Shown here in pieces: positions 33,099 to 41,709 of a stretch of 64,000 bases of DNA (position 1 is its first letter; each line of letters begins with the position of its first letter). The stretch comes from Streptomyces tailanensis (GTDB taxonomy: Bacteria; Actinomycetota; Actinomycetes; Streptomycetales; Streptomycetaceae): positions 1 through 64,000 of the forward strand of contig NZ_VTHJ01000024.1 of NCBI RefSeq assembly GCF_008386495.1. The letters are read 5' to 3'. The notes below the pieces were generated by a model, which saw only the letters and a list, made by a program, of their open reading frames with translations, ran no database searches and had not been told where the DNA came from. Position numbers and translations under genes: made by a program.

Positions 33099-34134
33099 CC
33101 GCCGGCTCCACCGGGTCGTGCGAGCGGCGCTTGGCGATGACCGCGCACACCATGAGCTGCATCTGGTGGAACAGCATCAGCGGGAGGACGGCGAGGGAGG
33201 CCTCGGCGCCGAACAGGACGCTCGCCATGGGGAGGCCGGAGGCGAGGGATTTCTTCGAGCCTGCGAACTGGATGGCGACGCGGTCCGCCCGGTCGAAGCG
33301 GAGGGCCTTCGCGCCGTACCAGGTGAGCGTGAGCATCACCGCGAGCAGCACGGCCTCGACGACCAGCAGCCCGGCGAGCCGCAGCGGGCTGACCTGGCTC
33401 CAGATCCCGCGCACCATGCCCTCGCTGAACGCGACATAGACGACGAGGAGGATCGAGCCGCGGTCGACGAGGCCGAGGATCTTCTTGTGCCGCGTGATGA
33501 AAGCGCCGATCCAGCGGCGGGCGACCTGCCCGGCGACGAACGGCACCAGCAGCTGGAACACGATCTTCCAGATCGCGTCGGCGGAGAAGCCGCCCACGCT
33601 GCCGCCCAGCAGGCTCGCCGCAAGCAGCGGGGTGATGACGATGCCCGCGAGGGAGGAGAAGGAGCCCGCGCAGATCGCGGCCGGCACGTTGCCGCGTGCC
33701 ATCGAGGTGAAGGCGATCGACGACTGGATGGTCGACGGGACGAGGGTGAGGAAGAGCAGACCAGTGTAGAGGGAGTGGTTCAGGAACACCGGTTCGAGGC
33801 CGCGGGCGGCCAGACCCAGCAGCGGGAACACGACAAAAGTGCAGGCCAGGACGGTGACGTGCAGCCGCCAGTGCTTGAATCCGTCCAGTGCCTCACGGGT
33901 GGAGAGCCGGGCGCCGTAGAGGAAGAAGAGGAAGGCGATCGCGGCCGTGGACGCGCCCGACGCGACGTCGGCGGCCGTGCCCCGTGCCGGGAGGAGTGCC
34001 GCGACGCCCACCGTCCCGAGCAACAGCAGGATGTACGGGTCGATCGGCATCCAACTCGGCCACTGCAGGCGTTTCACGGTGCTCCACTTGCTTGGTTCGG
34101 CGGCACTGACGGGGAGGGGACGTGCCCTCTCCAT
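33037..34134 (-). CDS. Bile acid:sodium symporter (BASS) family transporter
   Basis: This 365-residue membrane protein has about ten hydrophobic helices: YILLLLGTVGVAALLPA, AFLFFLYGARLSTREAL, VTVLACTFVVFPLLGLAA, LLFLTLVPSTIQSSIAFTSMARGN, AAICAGSFSSLAGIVITPLLAA and the late FAGSKKSLASGLPMASVLF. The STIQSSIAFTSMARGN and AICAGSFSSLAG crossover motifs are typical of the bacterial BASS subgroup, which imports organic anions or precursors with sodium. It is divergent from a LysR gene that probably controls it. The ATG at 34134 has AGGTGG just ahead; a later start at 34050 is possible. Confidence 0.88.
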   Translation of the reverse strand: MERARPLPVSAAEPSKWSTVKRLQWPSWMPIDPYILLLLGTVGVAALLPARGTAADVASGASTAAIAFLFFLYGARLSTREALDGFKHWRLHVTVLACTFVVFPLLGLAARGLEPVFLNHSLYTGLLFLTLVPSTIQSSIAFTSMARGNVPAAICAGSFSSLAGIVITPLLAASLLGGSVGGFSADAIWKIVFQLLVPFVAGQVARRWIGAFITRHKKILGLVDRGSILLVVYVAFSEGMVRGIWSQVSPLRLAGLLVVEAVLLAVMLTLTWYGAKALRFDRADRVAIQFAGSKKSLASGLPMASVLFGAEASLAVLPLMLFHQMQLMVCAVIAKRRSHDPVEPAVTEQRDEAIRTAVGTGSRSA

Positions 34135-34145
34135 CGTCCACCTGA

Positions 34146-34172
34146 TCCCGCCGATCGGGAACCCGGTATACC
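34146..34172. promoter_or_regulatory. Candidate LysR sites between BASS transporter and LysR gene
   Basis: The 85-base divergent region holds TCCCG-N5-CGGGA (34146-34160) and the perfect octamer palindrome GGTATACC (34165-34172). Either could be the regulator's recognition site. Confidence 0.4.
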
Positions 34173-34219
34173 ACTCTGACTGTCATCACGTTCCACGATG
34201 ACCGCGCTATCCTGGTCCC

Positions 34220-35095
34220 ATGTACGACCCCTCCCATCTGCGCACCTTCCTCGCCGTGGCCCAGACGCTGAGCTTCACGCAGGCCGCCCGGCGCCTCGGG
34301 CTGCGTCAGTCGACGGTCAGCCAGCACGTGCGCCGGCTGGAGGACGCGACCGGGCGGCAGCTGTTCTCCCGGGACACGCACTCCGTGGAGCTGACGGAGG
34401 ACGGCGAGGCCATGCTGGGCTTCGCGCGCCGGCTCCTCGACGTGCACGAGCAGGCGACGGCGTTCTTCACCGGGACCCGGCTGCGCGGGCGGCTGCGCTT
34501 CGGCGCGTCGGAGGACTTCGTGCTGACCCGGCTCCCGGAGATCCTGGAGGGGTTCCGGCACGATCATCCCGAGGTCGACCTGGAGTTGACGGTCGAGCTG
34601 TCGGGCACGCTGCACGAGCGGCTGACAGCGGGCAAGCTCGACCTGGTGCTGGCCAAGCGGCGCCCGGAGGACCCGCGCGGCGAACCGGTCTGGACGGACC
34701 GGCTGGTGTGGATCGGCGCGGAGCGGCTCCGCCTCGACCCCGACCGCCCGGTGCCGCTGATCGTCTATCCGCCGCCGGGCATCACCCGCGCCCTGGCCCT
34801 GGAGGCGCTGGAACGCGAGGGCCGCGCCTGGCACATCGCGTGCACCAGCGGCAGCCTCAACGGGCTCATCGCCGCCGCCCGCGCGGGCCTCGGCGTGATG
34901 GCGCACTCCCGTCGGCTGGTGCCGCCCGGTCTGGTCCGGGTGCCGGAGCGGGCGGGGCTGCCGGAGTTGGGCGAGGTCGACTTCGTACTGGTGCACGGCC
35001 GACGGCCGGGAGCGGCGGCGGGCGCGGCGGACGCGCTCGCCGCGGCGATCCTCTCCGGCGGGGACCGGCTGCACGGCCGGGCGCGCGGGGTGTGA
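34220..35095 (+). CDS. LysR family regulator, divergent from BASS transporter
   Basis: This 291-residue protein has an N-terminal winged helix (MYDPSHLRTFLAVAQTLSFTQAARRLGLRQSTVSQHVRRLEDATGRQLFSRDTHSVELTEDGEAML). Its periplasmic-binding-like effector domain includes LRFGASEDFVLTRLPEIL, LDLVLAKRRP and LNGLIAAARAGLGVMAHSRRLVP. It is 85 bases from the divergent transporter gene, the normal layout of a LysR regulator and its target. The effector is unknown. The C-terminus is alanine/glycine rich. Confidence 0.92.
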   Translation: MYDPSHLRTFLAVAQTLSFTQAARRLGLRQSTVSQHVRRLEDATGRQLFSRDTHSVELTEDGEAMLGFARRLLDVHEQATAFFTGTRLRGRLRFGASEDFVLTRLPEILEGFRHDHPEVDLELTVELSGTLHERLTAGKLDLVLAKRRPEDPRGEPVWTDRLVWIGAERLRLDPDRPVPLIVYPPPGITRALALEALEREGRAWHIACTSGSLNGLIAAARAGLGVMAHSRRLVPPGLVRVPERAGLPELGEVDFVLVHGRRPGAAAGAADALAAAILSGGDRLHGRARGV

Positions 35096-35417
35096 CGGCA
35101 CGGCGGGCGGGTGCGCTGGTAGAAGTGTCGGTCACATCCGGACCGGCGGCGATGGGGCCGGGCGTGAAGCGGCATGCCCGGCCCCTCGTACGCGCATCGA
35201 CCGCACACCGTAATCAGGGCGTGCGGGTTCGGTGGAGATTGGAGTGCCGCAACCTACGCAGGCGTAAGGAGTTACGCCGGATACCTCCTGTTCTGCGCAT
35301 GTTTCCTGTCATGGCCCTGTGACGTGCGTGCGGATTCGTCCCTTCCAGAACCCCTCCCGTCCGACAGTCCCGTGAGGTAGCTTTCACGCGCTGTGGGGAG
35401 CGCCACGAGGAGCGGGT
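35096..35417. other. 322-base intergenic region before the acyl-CoA ligase, with a GGCGTAA/TTACGCC hairpin
   Basis: The region from about 35215 to 35335 is lower in GC than its surroundings. It holds a perfect 7-bp dyad GGCGTAA-GGAG-TTACGCC (35261-35278) with a ribosome-site-like GGAG in the loop. A short frame from GTG 35221 to TGA 35322 (33 residues, basic) covers it, but I cannot show that it is a gene. It probably contains the ligase promoter and 5' leader. Confidence 0.45.
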
Positions 35418-37244
35418 TTGCGCGAGTTCACCAACCCTCCGTCGGCGTCGGCGCCGCCGGTGGGCGGCCTGGCCGACGTCGTCTTCGAGTACGCCCAGGA
35501 GGACCCGACGTACGTGGCGCTCGGCCGCAAGGACGAGCGGGGCGAGTGGCGCGACGTGACCTCCGCGGAGTTCCGTGACGAAGTGCTCGCGCTGGCCAAG
35601 GGGCTGCTCGCGCAGGGCGTCCGGTTCGGCGACCGGGTCGCCATCATGTGCCGTACGCGCTACGAGTGGACCCTCTTCGACTACGCCCTGTGGACCGTCG
35701 GCGCCCAGGTCGTCCCCATCTACCCGACCTCCTCCGCCGAGCAGGTCTTCTGGATGCTGTACGACGCCCAGTGCACGGCGGCCATGGTCGAGCACGAGGA
35801 CCAGGCGATGACGATCGCCACGGTCATCGACCGGCTGCCCCAGCTGGGCCGGCTGTGGCAGCTGGACGTGGGCGCGGTGCAGGAGCTGTACGAGTCGGGG
35901 GCGCACCTCGACGACGAGGTCGTGCACCGGCACCGGCGGGCGGTGACCCCCGCGTCGATCGCGACGATCATCTACACGTCCGGCACGACGGGCCGCCCCA
36001 AGGGCTGTGTCATCTCCCACGCCAACTTCATGGTCGAGGCGGACACGGTCATCGAGCGCTGGGCGCCGCTGTTCAAGTCCCGGAAGGGCGACGAGGCGGC
36101 GACGCTGCTGTTTCTGCCGCTCGCGCATGTCTTCGGACGGATGGTGCAGGTCGCGGGGATCCGCGGGAAGGTCAAGTTCGGTCATCAGCCGCAGCTCAGC
36201 GCGGCCGTCCTGCTGCCGGACCTCGCCGCCTTCAGGCCGACGTTCTTCCTCGCGGTGCCGTACATCTTCGAGAAGGTCTTCAACGCGTCGCGGCGCAAGG
36301 CCGAGCGGGACGGCAGGGCCGGGCCGTTCGAGAAGGCCGTCGAGGTCGCCGTGAAGTACGCGGACGCGGTGGAGGCGAAGGCCTGGGGCATCGGGCCCGG
36401 CCCTTCGGCGGGCCTGCGGATGCAGCACCAGTTCTTCGACAAGGTCGTCTATGCCAAGATCCGCGAGGCGATGGGCGGCCGGATCAAGTACGCGATGTCC
36501 GGCGGCTCGGCGATGGACCGGCGGCTCGGCCTGTTCTACGCGGGCGCCGGCGTCCACATCTACGAGGGCTACGGCCTTACGGAGTGCACGGCGGCGGCGA
36601 CCGCCAACCCGCCCGAGCGCACCCGGTACGGCACGGTCGGCCAGGCCATCCCGGGCATGACTGTGCACATCGCGGAGGACGGCGAGATCTGGCTGCGCGG
36701 CCCCAACGTCTTCCAGGGCTACCTCAACAACCCCAAGGCCACCGACGAGACCCTGCACGACGGCTGGCTGGCCACCGGCGACCTGGGCTCCCTCGACGAG
36801 GACGGCTACCTCACGATCACCGGGCGCAAGAAGGAGATCCTGGTGACCTCGGGCGGCAAGAGCGTCTCCCCGGCGATCCTGGAGGAGCGGGTGCGCGACC
36901 ATCCGCTGGTCGCCCAGTGCATCGTCGTCGGCAACGACCGGCCGTACATCGCCGCCCTGGTCACCCTGGACGGGGAGGCCGTGGAGCACTGGCTCCAGAT
37001 GCGCGGCAAGCCGAAGCTGAAGCCGGCCGACCTGGTGCGCGACCCGGAGCTGGAGACCGAGGTACGGCGGGCGGTGGTCGCCGCCAACACGCTGGTCTCG
37101 CAGGCCGAGTCGATCCGTACGTTCCGGATCCTGGCCCACCAGTTCACCGAGGAGCAGGGCCTGTTGACGCCCTCGCTGAAGCTGAAGCGCAAGGCGATCG
37201 AGAAGGCGTACGCGGTCGAGGTGGAGGCCCTGTACCGGGCGTGA
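35418..37244 (+). CDS. Long-chain fatty acid-CoA ligase (AMP-forming)
   Basis: This 608-residue adenylate-forming enzyme has the P-loop IIYTSGTTGRPKGCVISHANF, LPLAHVFGRMVQ, the acyl-binding GGSAMDRRLGLFYAGAGVHIYEGYGLTECTAAAT, and a C-terminal motif GWLATGDLGSLDEDGYLTITGRKKEILVTSGGKSVSP with the hinge and catalytic lysine region. The length fits the FadD15/bubblegum type of very-long- or long-chain synthetase. It starts at TTG 35418, chosen because GAGGAG stands 6 bases ahead and no better start exists in frame. It activates free fatty acids to acyl-CoA at the membrane. No fatty-acid operon is attached. Confidence 0.93.
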   Translation: MREFTNPPSASAPPVGGLADVVFEYAQEDPTYVALGRKDERGEWRDVTSAEFRDEVLALAKGLLAQGVRFGDRVAIMCRTRYEWTLFDYALWTVGAQVVPIYPTSSAEQVFWMLYDAQCTAAMVEHEDQAMTIATVIDRLPQLGRLWQLDVGAVQELYESGAHLDDEVVHRHRRAVTPASIATIIYTSGTTGRPKGCVISHANFMVEADTVIERWAPLFKSRKGDEAATLLFLPLAHVFGRMVQVAGIRGKVKFGHQPQLSAAVLLPDLAAFRPTFFLAVPYIFEKVFNASRRKAERDGRAGPFEKAVEVAVKYADAVEAKAWGIGPGPSAGLRMQHQFFDKVVYAKIREAMGGRIKYAMSGGSAMDRRLGLFYAGAGVHIYEGYGLTECTAAATANPPERTRYGTVGQAIPGMTVHIAEDGEIWLRGPNVFQGYLNNPKATDETLHDGWLATGDLGSLDEDGYLTITGRKKEILVTSGGKSVSPAILEERVRDHPLVAQCIVVGNDRPYIAALVTLDGEAVEHWLQMRGKPKLKPADLVRDPELETEVRRAVVAANTLVSQAESIRTFRILAHQFTEEQGLLTPSLKLKRKAIEKAYAVEVEALYRA

Positions 37245-37418
37245 GAGGTGAGACCGCCCGGACGCGCTCAGGGCCCCGCGGCGATAATGTCGGCCGGGCA
37301 GGTCGCTTTCCGGCCATTCTGTGATTCGAGGCGCGAGCGGTCCGCTCAGGAATGCATCGTGGGCCGTGATCGTTGACGATGGGATGTACCAACCGACGAC
37401 TTGAAGGATCGAGAGCTC

Positions 37419-38255
37419 GTGAGCAGCAAGGTCCCCCCGATCATCCTGAACAACGGCGTCGAGATGCCCCAGCTGGGCTACGGCGTCTGGCAGGTGCCGG
37501 ACGACGAGGCCGAGCAGGCGGTCGGCACGGCGCTGGAGGCCGGCTACCGCAGCATCGACACGGCCGCGATCTACGGCAATGAAGAGGGCACCGGCAAGGC
37601 CATCGCCGCCTCCGGCATCCCCCGCAAGGACCTCTTCATCACCACCAAGCTCTGGAACAGCGACCAGGGCTACGACTCCACGCTGCGCGCCTTCGACGAG
37701 TCCCTGGCCAAGCTCGGCCTGGAGTACGTGGATCTGTATCTGATCCACTGGCCGCTGCCGGCCCGCGGCAAGTTCGTCGACACGTACAAGGCGTTCGAGA
37801 AGCTGTCCGCCGACGGTCGCGCGAAGTCCATCGGTGTCTCCAACTTCCTCCCGGAGCACCTTCAGACGCTGATCGAGGCCACGTCCGTCATCCCGGCGGT
37901 CAACCAGATCGAGCTGCACCCGCACCTCCAGCAGCACGCGTCTCGTGAGTACCACGCGGAGCAGGGCATCGCCACCGAGGCCTGGTCGCCGCTCGGCCAG
38001 GGCAAGGGGCTCCTGGAGGTCCCGGCGATCATCGCCATCGCGCAGAAGCACGGCCGCACCCCGGCCCAGGTGGTCCTGCGCTGGCACCTCCAGCTGGGCA
38101 ACGTGGTCATCCCCAAGTCGGTGACGCCCTCCCGGATCAAGGAGAACATCGAGGTCTTCGACTTCTCCCTGGACACCGAGGACATCGCGGCGATCAGCGC
38201 GCTGAACGAGGACCGTCGCATCGGGCCGGACCCGGCGACGTTCGACATGGCCTGA
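37419..38255 (+). CDS. Aldo/keto reductase
   Basis: This 278-residue (alpha/beta)8 NADPH-dependent reductase has the full catalytic tetrad: Asp47 (SIDTAAIYGNE), Tyr52, Lys77 (TTKLWN) and His110 (LIHWP). The cofactor motif VIPKSVTPSRIKENIEVFDF lies near the end. It resembles the 2,5-diketo-D-gluconate reductase/AKR5 group. The GTG at 37419 is preferred over the TTG at 37401 because AAGGA lies 10 bases ahead of it and MSSKVPPIILNNGVEMP matches the family start. A strong terminator follows at 38270. Confidence 0.92.
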   Translation: MSSKVPPIILNNGVEMPQLGYGVWQVPDDEAEQAVGTALEAGYRSIDTAAIYGNEEGTGKAIAASGIPRKDLFITTKLWNSDQGYDSTLRAFDESLAKLGLEYVDLYLIHWPLPARGKFVDTYKAFEKLSADGRAKSIGVSNFLPEHLQTLIEATSVIPAVNQIELHPHLQQHASREYHAEQGIATEAWSPLGQGKGLLEVPAIIAIAQKHGRTPAQVVLRWHLQLGNVVIPKSVTPSRIKENIEVFDFSLDTEDIAAISALNEDRRIGPDPATFDMA

Positions 38256-38269
38256 CGCAGATGCGTGAA

Positions 38270-38302
38270 GACCGCCCGCCGGACGCGTTCCGGCGGGCGG
38301 TC
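38270..38302. terminator. Strong bidirectional hairpin terminator between convergent genes
   Basis: A perfect 14-bp stem (GACCGCCCGCCGGA and TCCGGCGGGCGGTC, 5-base loop CGCGT) sits between the aldo/keto reductase stop and the stop of the convergent SDR gene. It can serve both. Confidence 0.85.
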
Positions 38303-38336
38303 TCGTGTGTCACGGGCCGTGCTGACCAACCGGCCG

Positions 38337-39038
38337 TCAGTTGGGCTGACCGATCGGTCGTACGACCATGGTGTTGACGTCGACGCCCGCCGGTTGCCGT
38401 ATGGCCCAGACGACGGAGTCGGCGAGCTGGTCGGCGCTGAGGAGATGGCCGGGCGGGAGACTGCCGTAGCTGTCCCAGAAGGGGGTCTCCACGCGGCCGG
38501 GGGCGATGTGGGTCACGCCCACCCCCCACTCGGTGACCTGTCGCCGGGTGTTCTCGGCGAGCCCGGTGATCGCCCACTTGGTCGCCCCGTACAGATTGCC
38601 GGGCCCGTTCACGAAGCCGGCGACGCTGCCGACCAGCACGATCCGCCCCTTGGACTCCTTCAGGGCGTCGATGGCCGCCCGGATGAGCAGCGCGGGCCCC
38701 AGGACGTTGGTCAGCACCATCTCCGGCCATCCCTCCGGATCCCCCTCGGCGACGGTGTCGTGCGTGGCGAAGCCCGCGTTGGCGACGACGGTGTCGATGC
38801 GCCCGAACTCCTTGAGCGTGGCCTCCACGGCCGCCCGCACGTCCGCGTACTCGGCGGCGTTCCCCGGGAGGGTCAACAGCCCTTCCGGATCCCCGAGTCG
38901 GGCGGCGAACTCCCGCAACCGCTCCTCCCTGCGGCCGGTGACGGCCACCCGGTGACCGCCGTCGAGCAACTGCCGGGCGACGGCGGCTCCGATGCCGGTA
39001 CCACCGCCGGTGATGAGTGCGACTGGCGCGTCGGTCAT
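38337..39038 (-). CDS. Short-chain dehydrogenase/reductase
   Basis: This 233-residue classical SDR has the cofactor loop TGGGTGIG at residues 10-17 followed by VTGRREER (basic residues favouring NADP), and VVANAG. The catalytic Ser138, Tyr150 and Lys154 lie in GSVAG and LYGATKW. It oxidises or reduces an unknown alcohol or ketone. It is convergent with the aldo/keto reductase over a shared terminator and divergent from the SUKH-like gene. Confidence 0.92.
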   Translation of the reverse strand: MTDAPVALITGGGTGIGAAVARQLLDGGHRVAVTGRREERLREFAARLGDPEGLLTLPGNAAEYADVRAAVEATLKEFGRIDTVVANAGFATHDTVAEGDPEGWPEMVLTNVLGPALLIRAAIDALKESKGRIVLVGSVAGFVNGPGNLYGATKWAITGLAENTRRQVTEWGVGVTHIAPGRVETPFWDSYGSLPPGHLLSADQLADSVVWAIRQPAGVDVNTMVVRPIGQPN

Positions 39039-39169
39039 GACTCCCCCTCAGATCTCTGGTCGACATCGGGAGTCCACCACTTGAAGCGCTCTCGAAGTCA
39101 AGGCCCGGCGGAGGAAGTACGACGTGACCTCGGGCAAGGAGTGTCAGTGGTGGGTGACAGGATCTGTGT

Positions 39170-40477
39170 ATGAACGACGAGTTGGACAACGTACTGGCCG
39201 ACCCCGCACGGCTGTTGACCGCCGATCGCGCCGCGGTGCGCGACCACATCGAGGCCGCGGACGACGCGCGGCGCGTGGAGCACGAGGTCTTCCTGCAGGC
39301 CGAGGCGATCTTCGGCGGCGCGGAGGTGACGCCCGCCGAGTTCGCCTCCTGGCTGCACTTCGCGGCGAAGACGACCGGCCACGAGGAGTACGCCGAGCGG
39401 ATCGCGGCGGCCGAGCCGGGGATGCCCTGGCGGACGGTGTGGGCGTGGTGGCGGCCGGCCAACTGGTTCATGTCCCACCCGAGCCTGAACGGCGACTATT
39501 TCCAGGTGCACCACCGCGTGCACGAGGACCGGGAGCTCATCGAGGTGGTCGAAAATCGCGGCTCCCTCTGGCTCGACGTGGAGACGGGCCGGAGGGTGGC
39601 GGTCCCGGACGGAGCGGAGCTGAAGGAAGCCCCCTTGTCGCCGGAGGCGCTCCACGCTCCCGAGCTGAACAACTTGAATCTGAGCGCCCCGGAGAGCTGG
39701 GAGGGCGCCGCAGTGATCGCCGCCGAGGGCGGCACGACCCGCCATCTCGTCGTGAACGCGCACGGACTGGCGGTGCTGGAGACGGACGCCGAGGTACTGC
39801 GGGACTGGCCGGACGACGACGGGATCGACCCCACGTCGGCCGAAGAAGCGTATTCGGGCCCGGAACCGGCAATCCGCCGGCCCACGGGTCCGCTCACCGC
39901 GGCCCGCGTCGACGACGCCTTCGGGGCGCGGCACGTGCTGCGCATACCCGAGAGCGCCTTGCCCGAGGGACTCGAACACCCGGGCAGCAGGCAGCACTTG
40001 ACGGAAATCGGCATACCCGCGTGGTGGGTGTGCCACGGGTGCGAGTTCGACGCCCTCGCGGCCGACGCCATGCGTCCCCCGGCCGACGGCGCCCTGTCCG
40101 AGGAGGGCTTGCCGGATGGTGTGGTCGCCGCGGACCTGATCGCCCTCGGCTCGTGCGAACACGGCGAGCTGTATGTGCACCGCCACGACGGGTCGGTGCA
40201 CATCTGGACCAAGCTGGGGCGGAAGACGGGCGAGGGCCTGGTGGCGATCGCGCCGGACCTCGACTTCTTCACCCGCGCCCTCGAAGCCGTCCACCGCTAC
40301 AGCAACGCCTGCTGGCACCCCTACCCGGTGGAAGGGGGCCAGGACTCGGTGGCGCAAGTGTTCCTGGAGGAGATGGACGAGCTGGCCCCGGGCGTGTTCG
40401 ACCCGGACACGCCCGGCGGCACGGTGTGGAGCTGGATCTACGCCGGAATCACCGAACTGGGCGTCGACGGCTTCTAG
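39170..40477 (+). CDS. Hypothetical protein with SUKH-4-like immunity domain
   Basis: This 435-residue protein has no signal peptide. The N-terminal half is an uncharacterised acidic helical region with tryptophans (MPWRTVWAWWRPANWF). The C-terminal half has the SUKH-4 pattern: HVLRIPESALPEGL, TEIGIPAWWVCHGCEFDAL, a hydrophobic strand VAADLIALGSCEHGELYVHRHDGSVHIWTKLG, and FTRALEAVHRYSNACWHPYP. SUKH proteins are mostly immunity partners of secreted nuclease or deaminase toxins, but no toxin gene is adjacent, so it may be an orphan or a housekeeping relative. It is a single-gene unit. Confidence 0.65.
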   Translation: MNDELDNVLADPARLLTADRAAVRDHIEAADDARRVEHEVFLQAEAIFGGAEVTPAEFASWLHFAAKTTGHEEYAERIAAAEPGMPWRTVWAWWRPANWFMSHPSLNGDYFQVHHRVHEDRELIEVVENRGSLWLDVETGRRVAVPDGAELKEAPLSPEALHAPELNNLNLSAPESWEGAAVIAAEGGTTRHLVVNAHGLAVLETDAEVLRDWPDDDGIDPTSAEEAYSGPEPAIRRPTGPLTAARVDDAFGARHVLRIPESALPEGLEHPGSRQHLTEIGIPAWWVCHGCEFDALAADAMRPPADGALSEEGLPDGVVAADLIALGSCEHGELYVHRHDGSVHIWTKLGRKTGEGLVAIAPDLDFFTRALEAVHRYSNACWHPYPVEGGQDSVAQVFLEEMDELAPGVFDPDTPGGTVWSWIYAGITELGVDGF

Positions 40478-40641
40478 GCCCGGACGTCGCAGGTCACCCG
40501 ATCGTGAAGATCAAGCGGTCGTAGCTGATCGCTAGCCGAGCGGAACCGCAGCGGCGATAGCTGTCCCGGTCCGGCCCGGTCGAGATCGGACGCGGTGGGG
40601 CCACTGCGGAGAACCTTTTCGGCGACCTGCGAAGTGCGGGT

Positions 40642-41541
40642 CTAGGGCAGCTGGGCCACGTGGACAGTGTGGGCCGCGAGGACGAACACGTCCGGGCGGT
40701 GGTAGAGGCTCAGCTTGTCGTCGGGGTCGAGGAGCCGGTCGAGGGTCGAGAGGTCGGAGGCGTCCAGAAGCTCCGCGAGGCCGTTCCGGCGGCGGCGGAA
40801 CGAGTCGAGGGCATAGGCGCGGGCGGGCTCCGCCAACGGGGCCGGAAGGTCCAGCAGGAAGGTGCGTGACGTGGCGTTTCGCAGGCCCACGGCGGCGAGG
40901 AGCCCGGGCCAGTCCTCGGCCTCGGCGACGCTGCCAGGCAGCTCGGCGCGCATCTCGCTGAACCACAGCTCCTCGGCCACGTCGAGCCGTGACTGCAGCC
41001 CGGGGCGGCCGAAGCCGATGTCTCGCGGCAGGAAGCGCGCGGGCAGGCCGCCCTCCACGAGCGCCACCACACCGCCGGGCGCGAGCCGTTCGGCGAAGGC
41101 GGCGAGGCCGGCCCGCTGGTCCCCGAGGTGGTGCAGGCTGCGGCCGGCCCACAGCAGATCGGCCGGGTAGTCCAAGTCGACCAGACCGCCGGGGAGTTCG
41201 ACCTCAAAGGTGCCGAAGCGGTCGGCGACGCCGTGGCGTTCGGCCCGGGCCCGGGCACGTTCCAGCAGGGGCCCGGAGCCGTCGACGGCGATGACCCGGG
41301 CGCCGGGGAACTCGTCGGCCAGCAGGCAGCTCACCACCCCCGGACCGCTGCCCGCGTCGACGACCAGCCCCGCCTCGGGCAGCCGCGTCGCCACCCAGGC
41401 CGCGGCCTGCCGATACAGCGGAGCGAACAGCTCCGCCTGTTCCTCCAGATGTTCGGCCATCTCGGCCCAGTCGATGTCGGTGCTGTTGTGCTGATGCGCG
41501 TGCGCGTGCTGGTGCTGGTGCTGGTGCTGGTGCTGTCCCAT
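40642..41541 (-). CDS. Class I SAM-dependent methyltransferase with histidine-rich N-terminus
   Basis: This 299-residue protein begins MGQ followed by a run of alternating His, Gln and Ala (about ten histidines in residues 4-18). A Rossmann methyltransferase follows: motif I LVVDAGSGPGVVSCLLADEF, VIAVDGSGPLLERAR, ADLLWAGRSLHHLGDQRAGLAAFAERLAPGGVVALVEGG. The substrate is unknown. The ATG at 41541 is the best start and places the His run at the extreme N-terminus, where it could bind zinc, nickel or cobalt; the CACCAG repeats encoding it may also be a slippage-prone tract. It is divergent from nothing obvious and stands alone. Confidence 0.85.
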   Translation of the reverse strand: MGQHQHQHQHQHAHAHQHNSTDIDWAEMAEHLEEQAELFAPLYRQAAAWVATRLPEAGLVVDAGSGPGVVSCLLADEFPGARVIAVDGSGPLLERARARAERHGVADRFGTFEVELPGGLVDLDYPADLLWAGRSLHHLGDQRAGLAAFAERLAPGGVVALVEGGLPARFLPRDIGFGRPGLQSRLDVAEELWFSEMRAELPGSVAEAEDWPGLLAAVGLRNATSRTFLLDLPAPLAEPARAYALDSFRRRRNGLAELLDASDLSTLDRLLDPDDKLSLYHRPDVFVLAAHTVHVAQLP

Positions 41542-41709
41542 GGTGGTGAGCCTCTCTTCCGGTTGCCGCCAGACTGCGCCGACGCACCGGACGGGGGCTA
41601 CTTCCATTGCCGTAACAGCAAATTCCACGCATGGAATATGCGCCGACGGTCCGCCGGGGGCTGGGGGAAGCGGACGTCACCCCCGGCGGACCGCCTCACG
41701 CGGTCGGCG

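Noticed and set aside
35214..38087. A 957-codon minus-strand frame opposite the acyl-CoA ligase and aldo/keto reductase
   Set aside because: It is antisense to two well-supported enzymes with intact motifs; the translation is low-complexity.
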